From the NCBI RefSeq assembly GCF_000712295.1, contig NZ_JMKI01000006.1, positions 115,176-179,175 of the forward strand: a stretch of DNA of 64,000 nt, read 5' to 3'. Both the position numbers and the translations under genes were made by a program. Numbering within the stretch: position 1 is the first letter of the stretch; every line of letters begins with the position of its first letter. Source of the stretch: Synergistes jonesii. Its GTDB lineage: Bacteria > Synergistota > Synergistia > Synergistales > Synergistaceae. Below the pieces are notes generated by a model. That model made no database searches. It was not told the DNA's origin and worked only from the letters and a program-made list of their open reading frames with translations. This document shows positions 1-7,183 of the stretch, in pieces.

Positions 1-347
1 TCATCATCGACGAATACGCGAACACCTACGAGGAGATCGTGCAGTGGGTCGACGCCAAGGGTGCCGATATGGTCCAGGTCAAGACGATAGACTTGGGCGG
101 CATCAACAACATAATCGAGGCCGACCTCTACTGCAAGGCCCACGGGGTCCTCGCTTACCAGGGCGGCACCTGCAACCAGACGGACAAAGCGGCCATCGTC
201 TGCGCGAACCTCGCGGTCGCGACAAAGCCCTTCGCGATGGCCGGCACTCCCGGGATGGGTGTCGACGAGGGCGTGATGATCGTCAGCAACGAACAGGACA
301 GACTGCTCGCCTACCTTAAGGCGAAACAGGAAGGGCTCCTTCGTTAA
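1..347 (+). CDS. Methylaspartate ammonia-lyase, C-terminal part (5' end outside window)
   Basis: The frame is open from the first bases and ends at 347. About 115 residues are visible. They match the C-terminal end of the enolase-superfamily enzyme that removes ammonia from (2S,3S)-3-methylaspartate to give mesaconate, a cytoplasmic step of the methylaspartate route of glutamate fermentation. Recognisable family segments are VQVKTIDLGGINN, a GGTCNQTD stretch and a PGMGVDEG segment near the end. Only the barrel's last strands are in the window, so most of the active site cannot be checked. A short hairpin and T-rich stretch separate it from the transporter operon downstream. The family call is firm. 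Whether a glutamate mutase lies upstream cannot be seen. Confidence 0.88.
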   Translation, partial: IIDEYANTYEEIVQWVDAKGADMVQVKTIDLGGINNIIEADLYCKAHGVLAYQGGTCNQTDKAAIVCANLAVATKPFAMAGTPGMGVDEGVMIVSNEQDRLLAYLKAKQEGLLR

Positions 348-373
348 AAAACAAAAACTTTTTTATTTAAGTG

Positions 374-406
374 GGATAGTGTGAATACTGTCAACTTACA
401 CTATCC
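374..406. promoter_or_regulatory. Inverted repeat upstream of the tctCBA operon
   Basis: GGATAGTGT (374-382) is repeated in inverse as ACACTATCC (398-406), a perfect 9-bp stem around 15 bases. No T-run follows it, so it is a poor intrinsic terminator for the + strand. Its place between the lyase stop and tctC suggests an operator or mRNA leader element. Function is inferred from position only. Confidence 0.3.
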
Positions 407-492
407 TGCTCCCGGTGAGGGTGTAAATGTTTTAGGTCGATAAAAATTTTACCCTAAGCTAAGTTTAAATATTCAGGAGGTTGATATTTATT

Positions 493-1467
493 ATGAAGAA
501 GCTTTTTACGGTTTGCATAATTGTGCTGTCTGTGCTGTTTTTGCAAAACCAGCTTTATGCGGCTGAATGGCCCTCTGGAAAAATTACTTTGCTTGTCCCG
601 TATAAAGCGGGCGGATCCGCAGATGCTATGGGACGTGGGTTAGCTAAATATTGGGAAAAATATTTAGGAGTACCTGTTATTGTTGACAACAGAGACGGCG
701 CTTCAAGCCAAGTGGGAACGACCATTTATTCAAGAATGCCAGTCGATGGCAATAGTGTATATTTGGGGTGCCAGGTATATTTTAGTTCCAATATTATTAC
801 GCACAATGCAAAATATCAATTTGACCAATTTGAACTTCTTAACATTCAACAGGAGGACCCTATTGAAATCAGCGTGCTGAATGATTCAAAGTATAAAAGT
901 GCTAAAGCGCTTTTTGAAGCTATAAAAAACAACCCTGGCAAACTGAAATGCGGATATATAGCTGGAGGCCCACAGAATATTGCGGCTTCAATATTGAAAA
1001 AGGAATATGGTCTAGATTTTAAATCGGTCACATATGACAATGGAAACAGTACAAGAACAGCGCTGCTGGGAAAACGTGTAGATTTCATGATTGGAAATTC
1101 TGGCGGCGATATATCGCTTGCCGGCAAAGCAAGGATATTGGTTATTCTAGGGCAGAAAAGAGGCGGTATGTTCCCTGATATACCGACCTTTGCCGAAGTA
1201 TTTGATGGAAAACAGTTTGCGCCGCTTTCCGTTACAACATTTATAGCTGTACATTCCGATTTGAAAAAGAAGTACCCTGAAAGGTACGAAAAGCTATTGA
1301 AGTCGTATCAACAGACAATGGATGATCCTGGTTATAAAAAATTCCTTGAAGAATCAAAACAGAATGCAATTACTCAGAATATCGGGCCGGAAAAGAGCGC
1401 GGAACAGAACCGTGCTATACACGAGCTTGTCAAGAAGTATAAGGACGATTTAGTCGTGAAAAAGTGA
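493..1467 (+). CDS. tctC: TTT transporter solute-binding protein (TctC/Bug family)
   Basis: Periplasmic binding protein of a tripartite tricarboxylate transporter, expected to deliver a carboxylate to the TctAB permease. An ATG at 493 lies 12 bases after an AGGAGG (475-480) and gives 324 residues. An in-frame TTG at 481 touches the ribosome site and is less likely. The N-terminus is a classic signal peptide (MKK, hydrophobic core, cleavage near YAA-EWP around residue 24). The mature protein begins WPSGKITLLVPYKAGGSADAM, the usual Bug-family opening. It heads an operon with tctB and tctA. Codon use is AT-rich compared with both neighbours, which suggests acquisition as a unit. The ligand cannot be read from sequence. 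Confidence 0.9.
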   Translation: MKKLFTVCIIVLSVLFLQNQLYAAEWPSGKITLLVPYKAGGSADAMGRGLAKYWEKYLGVPVIVDNRDGASSQVGTTIYSRMPVDGNSVYLGCQVYFSSNIITHNAKYQFDQFELLNIQQEDPIEISVLNDSKYKSAKALFEAIKNNPGKLKCGYIAGGPQNIAASILKKEYGLDFKSVTYDNGNSTRTALLGKRVDFMIGNSGGDISLAGKARILVILGQKRGGMFPDIPTFAEVFDGKQFAPLSVTTFIAVHSDLKKKYPERYEKLLKSYQQTMDDPGYKKFLEESKQNAITQNIGPEKSAEQNRAIHELVKKYKDDLVVKK

Positions 1468-1557
1468 TTTTTTGAAGTATAAGGGCTAATTTGCAGTTGT
1501 CCCTCTTTAGCCCTTTGATCTTTACTGTTTAGTTTAGAGAGAGGTGCAAAACTTTTA

Positions 1558-2055
1558 ATGTCAAGATTTATTATTTCGCTTTTTATGCCGACGGTTATCC
1601 TCATTTTATCCGGCGCATATTATCTCGAAAGCATAAATGTTGATCCAATAGATAAGATATTAATAAAACCAACGTGTTTGTTGATTTTGTTAATCTATAT
1701 GTATTTTGTTGTTGTTGAATTTATAAATTATAAAAAATCAAAACACGTTCACGTTAAAGTTAACGAAAGCACTGAAATTGAGATGAACGCGGTTAATAAC
1801 AATGCTGCCAGGAAAACGCATATCCCTTATAAAGAGCTGGCAATAATTTTTATGACGGCTCTTTATGTGCTGGCAATACAATATCTTGGTTTTGTCTTTA
1901 CAAGCATTGTTTTTATGGCTTCAATGTTTTACATATTAAATGTCCGTAAAGTATGGATAATTGCGGTTTTCTCGATTTTCAGTACAATTTTGCTCTATTT
2001 TGCTTTTAAAGTGGTTCTTATGCTCCCGCTTCCCGAAGGGATATTTGCTTTTTAG
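1558..2055 (+). CDS. tctB: TTT transporter small membrane subunit (TctB-like)
   Basis: A 165-residue protein with about four hydrophobic segments: residues 1-20, 35-55, roughly 95-120 and 130-160. A basic loop lies between the second and third. This is the layout of the small DUF1468/TctB permease subunit, which pairs with TctA in the inner membrane. Sequence conservation in this family is weak, so the call leans on topology and on position between tctC and tctA. The ATG at 1558 is preceded by GAGAGAGGTG. The gene is AT-rich like the rest of the operon. Confidence 0.8.
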   Translation: MSRFIISLFMPTVILILSGAYYLESINVDPIDKILIKPTCLLILLIYMYFVVVEFINYKKSKHVHVKVNESTEIEMNAVNNNAARKTHIPYKELAIIFMTALYVLAIQYLGFVFTSIVFMASMFYILNVRKVWIIAVFSIFSTILLYFAFKVVLMLPLPEGIFAF

Positions 2056-2073
2056 TTATCTGAGGTGATAACG

Positions 2074-3567
2074 GTGGACTTTACTCCATTTATTGAAGGT
2101 TTTGGAATCATCCTTGTTCCTAAGTTTATAATGTATATGTTCTCCGGCGTGTTTTTCGGGCTGATATTAGGCGCTTTGCCCGGCTTAACAGGCACATTGG
2201 GAATTGCCTTGATGCTTCCCTTTACCTATAACATGGATCCTTTAACCGCTATGGTGTTTTTGCTCTCTATATATTCCGGTGGATTGTTCGGCGGGGCTAT
2301 TACTGCTATTATGATAAATACCCCGGGATCTCCGGCTAATATTGCGACTATGCTTGATGGTTACCCTATGATGAAAAAGGGGCAGGCAAGCGAAGCATTG
2401 GGACTTGCGTTAACCAGTTCTGTCATAGGCGGCATCGTAGGGTGTGTATTTTTGCTGTTAATTACAGAACCTCTTGCAACGCTTTCTTTAAAATTCGGAC
2501 CAGCTGAAATGTTTATGGTTGCAATTTTCGGGCTTACGGTCGTCGGTAGCTTAGGCGCTGACCCACTCAAGGGGGTCTTCAGCGGGCTTTTCGGAATCCT
2601 TTTAGGAACAATAGGTATGAATGCAAACGGCATTGAACGCGGCACATTTGGCATTCTTTATTTGTTAGACGGTATCCCGTTAATCCCCTGCCTTATAGGC
2701 TTTCTGTCGCTGCCGGAAATTATGTCGCTTATCGATCAGCCGTATGTAGTAAGTGGCAAAGTCTCTAACCCGAGCTTAATAAAGATGCTATCTGTCTGGA
2801 AGGATATAATCAAGTGCTGGGTGCAAGTTTTAGCAACTGCTGTTCTTGGAGTCATTGTCGGGATAATGCCCGCGGCAGGGGCCACTGTCGCAAGCCTTCT
2901 CTCATATAACCAGTGTAAACAGTTCTCTAAAAAAAGAAAATTGTTTGGGACTGGTATCCCTGAAGGTATTATCGCAAGCGAGACGGCAAATAACGCCTCT
3001 GAAGGCGGGGCGATGTCAACAATGCTCGTTTTAGGAATTCCCGGCAGCGCCTCAACCGCTATGCTTCTTGGCGCCTTGATGCTCCAAGGATGGGTTCCTG
3101 GCCCGAGCCTGTTTATTGACCACAGGGACATAGTTTACGCGGCGATTTCTTCGCTTTTTATTCAGCAGATTGTAATGTATATCGTTGGTTTGCTGATTTC
3201 TTTGTGCGCAGCGTATGTTCTCAAGATACCTGTCCGTTACCTTATTCCCTGCGTTTTGATGTTCATGGTGCTGGGCGCCTTCGCAAATAGGAACGCCTTC
3301 TTTGATGCGGGGCTTATGCTGATCTTTGGTCTTATGGGGTATGTAATGAAAAAACACGATTTTCCTGTTATGCCGACTGTTCTTGGGATAATTTTAGGGC
3401 CAATTGCTGATAGGGAGCTATTGCGTACCGTTCAGACCTATTCAGGGAATTACCTGACGATTTTTGAGCAGCCCATTGTTGTAATTCTTCTGTTGGTAAG
3501 CATTGCAAGTGTGGCTACACCTATTATATTGAAGCGACGGGATGCAAAGAGAGATGTTGTAGTTTAG
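2074..3567 (+). CDS. tctA: TTT transporter large membrane subunit (TctA family)
   Basis: The main permease of the tripartite tricarboxylate transporter, about 497 residues with 10-12 membrane segments. The family signature GALPGLTGTLGIALMLP appears near residue 35. A second conserved region has GIIASETANNASEGGAMSTMLVLGIPGS around residue 310, also typical of TctA. I prefer the GTG at 2074, which sits five to six bases after GAGGTGAT, over the GTG at 2065, which is itself part of that ribosome site. The gene follows tctB by 18 bases and ends the AT-rich operon. No terminator is obvious before the next gene. Confidence 0.92.
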   Translation: MDFTPFIEGFGIILVPKFIMYMFSGVFFGLILGALPGLTGTLGIALMLPFTYNMDPLTAMVFLLSIYSGGLFGGAITAIMINTPGSPANIATMLDGYPMMKKGQASEALGLALTSSVIGGIVGCVFLLLITEPLATLSLKFGPAEMFMVAIFGLTVVGSLGADPLKGVFSGLFGILLGTIGMNANGIERGTFGILYLLDGIPLIPCLIGFLSLPEIMSLIDQPYVVSGKVSNPSLIKMLSVWKDIIKCWVQVLATAVLGVIVGIMPAAGATVASLLSYNQCKQFSKKRKLFGTGIPEGIIASETANNASEGGAMSTMLVLGIPGSASTAMLLGALMLQGWVPGPSLFIDHRDIVYAAISSLFIQQIVMYIVGLLISLCAAYVLKIPVRYLIPCVLMFMVLGAFANRNAFFDAGLMLIFGLMGYVMKKHDFPVMPTVLGIILGPIADRELLRTVQTYSGNYLTIFEQPIVVILLLVSIASVATPIILKRRDAKRDVVV

Positions 3568-3643
3568 CAAAAAGTCTTTTGTTTGTTCTAAATTGTTGTC
3601 TATTGAGCTAAGTCAACTTTAAATTAAAGAAGGAGTCAAGATT

Positions 3644-5167
3644 ATGATATCGGTAAATCTGCAAAAATGCGTCGGCTGCGGCATATGCGAGCTGGTCTGC
3701 CCCTCTTCGGCGATAAAAGTCGTCGATAAGAAAGCGGCGGTGAACGATAACTGCGTACATTGCCTGACCTGCGTGAAGTACTGCAAGCCCGGCGCGCTTG
3801 CGGAAGATGCGGTCGCAGAGGACGCCCTTCTCTGCCGCAACTGCGGCGTCGGCTGCCGGATCCCGCGGGGAAAGCTGGGCGCCTGCAAGCGCTTCCGCAA
3901 CGAGAACGGAAAGCTTGAACTCGTCAGGCCTCTTCAGATTCCAACAAATACCGAAGTGCCCGCCGAAAAGATAGCGACTATGAAGCCTGTCGTTTCGGCC
4001 GTCGGCGCCGGAGCCGCCTACCCGGACTATAAGCCGGCTCCGTATATCGTAACGGAAAAACGTGGGGGTTTCGACGTCGTCACAGTCGTAACCGAAGCGC
4101 CGGTCTCTTACAGTTCGATGATGGTCAAAATCGACACTAACGCGCACATCGGCGATGAAGGCGCGCTCGTCCGCAGAAGCGGCAGGGTTGTAGGCATCGT
4201 GACTACCGAACAGTACGGCTCTCATATCCTCATTTTAGGCGGAGTGAATAAAGTAAAGGGCCCCGACGGGATGTTCGTCGTAAAGACTATGGCGGAGCTC
4301 GGCAACAAGCAGAAGGTGACTCTCACGGTCGACGGCGGATGTACGCTTGAGCTGCAGGTGGGAGAGCATCCTGTGATCAACGGCGCAGTCGACGACAAGA
4401 TGCGCGTAGGTTGCGGCGGCGCCTGCTGTGGGCTTTTCGCGCGCTCGCTCGCTCCGCTCGTAGACGAAGCGATAATTCTCGATCACCATATCACCGGGCT
4501 CTTCACGAAGCATCCCGCCGGTGCGGAGCAGAAGCCCTACAGCGGAGTTACCCCCGTGGGACGCCTCGCGACGAACGGACGCTACTTCTTCGAACACGGC
4601 GACGGCTGGGGCGGAACGAATATCAAGGACCCGATCGACGCGATAAAGGATATCGATATGAGCGTCGCCAAGCCGGGAATGAAGATTCTCGTCGCCGAAA
4701 CGACGTGGCGTAAAATAGCGCTCTTCGAAGTGTCGAAAGAGGGCAGGCCCGTTCCCGTCGAGATTCCCGCGGAACTTGAGGAATTCCGCAAAATGGCGGC
4801 CGGCTGCTGCGAAGATAGCCGCGTATCAGCGATGTATTACGCCGGCGTCGGCGGAAGCGCGAGAGCCGGCGTGACGGTGGACCCCATACAGATCACAAAG
4901 GCCGTGCACAGAGGGGACGCGACGCTCACTATAGCGGGGGCGCCTGCGTACGTCATGCCCGGCGGCGGCATCACCTTCCTCGCGGACGTTGAAAAGATGA
5001 TAGAGCACCCCTTCAACTACACCGCCTCGCCGGCGGTCCTCGCTCCTATCGAATATACGATGACCGTTGAGAATTATAAGAAGATCAAGGGGCACGTGCA
5101 CGCGATGCGCACGAAGGAGGACGTTCTCAAAGAAGGCAGATTCGGGTACACGAAGCTGAAGGATTAG
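3644..5167 (+). CDS. 6-hydroxynicotinate-reductase-like iron-sulfur protein
   Basis: A 507-residue protein that resembles the Fe-S enzyme Hnr of nicotinate fermentation, which uses reduced ferredoxin to saturate 6-hydroxynicotinate. The N-terminus is a 2[4Fe-4S] ferredoxin domain: cysteines 9, 12, 15, 19 and 37, 40, 43, 47. A further cluster-type motif has cysteines 64, 67, 71 and 81. A CGGACCG motif near residue 260 may hold another metal site. The rest has no common-fold signature I can name. A GGAG ribosome site precedes the ATG. It is the first gene of the GC-rich cluster and is followed by a TAXI-TRAP protein and molybdenum hydroxylase genes, which supports heteroaromatic ring reduction. 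The exact substrate is not established. Confidence 0.75.
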   Translation: MISVNLQKCVGCGICELVCPSSAIKVVDKKAAVNDNCVHCLTCVKYCKPGALAEDAVAEDALLCRNCGVGCRIPRGKLGACKRFRNENGKLELVRPLQIPTNTEVPAEKIATMKPVVSAVGAGAAYPDYKPAPYIVTEKRGGFDVVTVVTEAPVSYSSMMVKIDTNAHIGDEGALVRRSGRVVGIVTTEQYGSHILILGGVNKVKGPDGMFVVKTMAELGNKQKVTLTVDGGCTLELQVGEHPVINGAVDDKMRVGCGGACCGLFARSLAPLVDEAIILDHHITGLFTKHPAGAEQKPYSGVTPVGRLATNGRYFFEHGDGWGGTNIKDPIDAIKDIDMSVAKPGMKILVAETTWRKIALFEVSKEGRPVPVEIPAELEEFRKMAAGCCEDSRVSAMYYAGVGGSARAGVTVDPIQITKAVHRGDATLTIAGAPAYVMPGGGITFLADVEKMIEHPFNYTASPAVLAPIEYTMTVENYKKIKGHVHAMRTKEDVLKEGRFGYTKLKD

Positions 5168-5179
5168 CGCCTGATTGAC

Positions 5180-5202
5180 TGCCCGTTGTTATGCGGCGGG
5201 CA
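5180..5202 (+). terminator. Weak hairpin between the Hnr-like and TAXI genes
   Basis: TGCCCG (5180-5185) pairs with CGGGCA (5197-5202), followed by TTTAATAAAA. The stem is short, so at most it would attenuate read-through into the TAXI gene. Confidence 0.3.
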
Positions 5203-5240
5203 TTTAATAAAAATATATGCTTTGAGAGGAGAACATTGTA

Positions 5241-6218
5241 ATGAAAAAGGGACTTTTCGTATTGGCACTGGCGGCTATGGTTTTTTCCGCGGTTGGCTTA
5301 TCAGCGCCGGCGCAGGCGGCTCAAAAGCTCGACCTCGCGATATGCGGCGGCTCGATCGGCGGTGCGTGGGCTGCTATAGGAGAGGGTGTTGGCGAGGTAG
5401 TCAGGCGCAGCTATCCGGGTTCGAACACCGCTTATGAAGTAGGACAGGAAGCGGCGAACTTAGCCCTTGTCTCCCGCGGGAAGATACAGCTCGGTATCGC
5501 TCACGCCCAGCTTATAAAGATGGCGGCGGAAGGCAAAAAGCCTTTCAACAAAAAGCTCGACAACCTTCGCGCGCTCTGCGTCCTTTATAAAGGCGCCGTC
5601 GAGCATTTCATCATCAAAACGGATACCGGCGTGAATTCTTTTGCAGAACTGAAGGATAAGAAATACCCGCTTAAGGTCTACTTCAACACAAAGGATTCTT
5701 TCATGGACCTCGTCGGCAAGAACGTTATAGAGGCTGAGGGCGTCAAGGTCGAGGATCTCGAAAAATGGGGCGGCTTCGCGAAGAACAGCTCGATGGGCGC
5801 GGGGCTCGACCTAATGAGGGACGGCAAGATCGACGCCTACAGCAACGTCATTCAGGTCCCGTCAAGCCACGTCGTCGACGCCGGGACGACCCTCAAGCTG
5901 AACCTGCTTCCCATTTCGCCGGAAGCGGCCAAGAAGGTGAACGCCGATCTCGGCACCTATTCGACGGTAATCCCCAAAGGCTCTTACAACTTCCTTAAGA
6001 AAGATGTGCCGACAGTCGGCGCTACGGTGGTCCTCTTCACGAACGCCGACTTGCCGGATGACGACGCGTACGCGATTCTAAAGTCGATCAAGGACAACTT
6101 CGCTTATTTCTGCAACATCCACGGCTCGCTCAAGGGGCTAAAGCTGGCGGATCTTAAAGACACTGCGCCCGTGCCGCTTCATCCCGGCGCGGTCAAGTTC
6201 TTCAACGAAAACAAGTAA
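5241..6218 (+). CDS. TAXI-family TRAP transporter solute-binding protein
   Basis: Periplasmic receptor of a TRAP transporter of the TAXI subfamily, 325 residues. The signal peptide is clear (MKKGLFVLALAAMVFSAVGL, cleavage after AQAA near residue 29). The mature part begins with the GGSIGGAWAAIGEGVGEVVR pattern that defines TAXI proteins, followed by a YEVGQEAANLALVSRGKIQLGIAHA region. The ATG follows GAGAGGAG. The matching permease is encoded at 9528, separated by a UPF0280 gene and a hydroxylase gene, so transporter and enzymes are interleaved in one transcription unit. The ligand is probably the compound the cluster degrades. That is an inference. Confidence 0.9.
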   Translation: MKKGLFVLALAAMVFSAVGLSAPAQAAQKLDLAICGGSIGGAWAAIGEGVGEVVRRSYPGSNTAYEVGQEAANLALVSRGKIQLGIAHAQLIKMAAEGKKPFNKKLDNLRALCVLYKGAVEHFIIKTDTGVNSFAELKDKKYPLKVYFNTKDSFMDLVGKNVIEAEGVKVEDLEKWGGFAKNSSMGAGLDLMRDGKIDAYSNVIQVPSSHVVDAGTTLKLNLLPISPEAAKKVNADLGTYSTVIPKGSYNFLKKDVPTVGATVVLFTNADLPDDDAYAILKSIKDNFAYFCNIHGSLKGLKLADLKDTAPVPLHPGAVKFFNENK

Positions 6219-6227
6219 TTTAGCTGT

Positions 6228-6252
6228 GCCGCGGCGCCACTCACGCCGCGGC
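6228..6252 (+). terminator. GC-rich hairpin after the TAXI gene
   Basis: GCCGCGGCG (6228-6236) and CGCCGCGGC (6244-6252) form a perfect 9-bp stem with a 7-base loop, followed by GCTTTC. The T-run is short. It probably reduces rather than stops transcription into the UPF0280 gene, or it stabilises the 3' end of the highly expressed receptor mRNA. Confidence 0.45.
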
Positions 6253-6269
6253 GCTTTCAGGCGGAAGCG

Positions 6270-7151
6270 ATGCCGATGGGTTTTGAAAAATACAGCGTTA
6301 TAGGAGACGGAGTCGTTCTTGTAGACTACGGGCCCGTCACTATGACGCTCGAAGCACGGAAGCGCGGAAGACCCTTCACGGAAAGCGCGGTGGAGGGGGC
6401 GAAGAAGGCGCTGAAAATTTTTGACGGGTTAGCCGGGAATCTTGACTTTATCCGCACGCCTCTTTCCGAGATCGAATCTATTCCGGAGAGCGTACCTTGC
6501 GTCGTCCGCAAGATGGCGGAGTCCGTCGCCCTGCTTGGAGATGGAACTTTCACGCCGCTTGCCGCCGTGGCCGGCACGACGGCCGACTTCGCCGTAAGCG
6601 CGATGGCCGCCTTCGGCGCGGACTATGCGTTTGCCAACAACGGCGGAGACGTCGCCTGGCGCGTGTCAAGGGGGCGTAAAGATTTCATCAACGTGGGAAT
6701 GATAAGCGACCTCAGCCTTGGAAGGGCGACACACTCTCTTAAGATTTACGCATTTGAAGATATAAGGGGTCTTGCGACGAGCGGGCTTGGAGGACGCAGC
6801 CTTACACGGGGCATAGCTTCGGCGGCGACGGCGCTTGCGGCCGATTCTTCGAAGGCGGACGCAGCGGCCACTGCGATCGCAAACACCTGTTACTGCGACG
6901 ACCCCGCGATAGAACAGTGCCTCGCGGAAGAGCTCGACTACGGTACCGATATACGCGGCCTTACCGTCACGAGATCCGTGGGCGCGTTAAATAAGGAGAG
7001 CGTCGAAGCGGCGCTTGCGTCGGGAGCCGCGAGAGCCGAAGAACTGACGGAAAAGGGCATGATAGCCGGCGCGGTCTTATTCGTCCGCGGCGTCATGAGG
7101 ATTGTAAGACAACGAGGCAGAGGGAACCTTTTTGAGGTTGCCGAATTGTAG
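6270..7151 (+). CDS. UPF0280 family protein (ApbE-like fold)
   Basis: A 293-residue cytoplasmic protein of the UPF0280 family, which is considered structurally related to the flavin transferase ApbE. Supporting segments are a central GTTADFAVSAMAAFGADYAFANNGGD stretch, like the ApbE NNGGD motif, and a C-terminal GADIRGL-like region (YGTDIRGLTVT). The reaction is not known. Members often sit beside Hnr-like and TAXI genes, as here. The start may be the ATG at 6270 or the one at 6276, which is better spaced from GGAAG. A role in flavinylating a cluster protein is possible but unproven. Confidence 0.75.
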   Translation: MPMGFEKYSVIGDGVVLVDYGPVTMTLEARKRGRPFTESAVEGAKKALKIFDGLAGNLDFIRTPLSEIESIPESVPCVVRKMAESVALLGDGTFTPLAAVAGTTADFAVSAMAAFGADYAFANNGGDVAWRVSRGRKDFINVGMISDLSLGRATHSLKIYAFEDIRGLATSGLGGRSLTRGIASAATALAADSSKADAAATAIANTCYCDDPAIEQCLAEELDYGTDIRGLTVTRSVGALNKESVEAALASGAARAEELTEKGMIAGAVLFVRGVMRIVRQRGRGNLFEVAEL

Positions 7152-7183
7152 TTGTATCACTAAAGGGTTTCGGAGGGTTCTGA

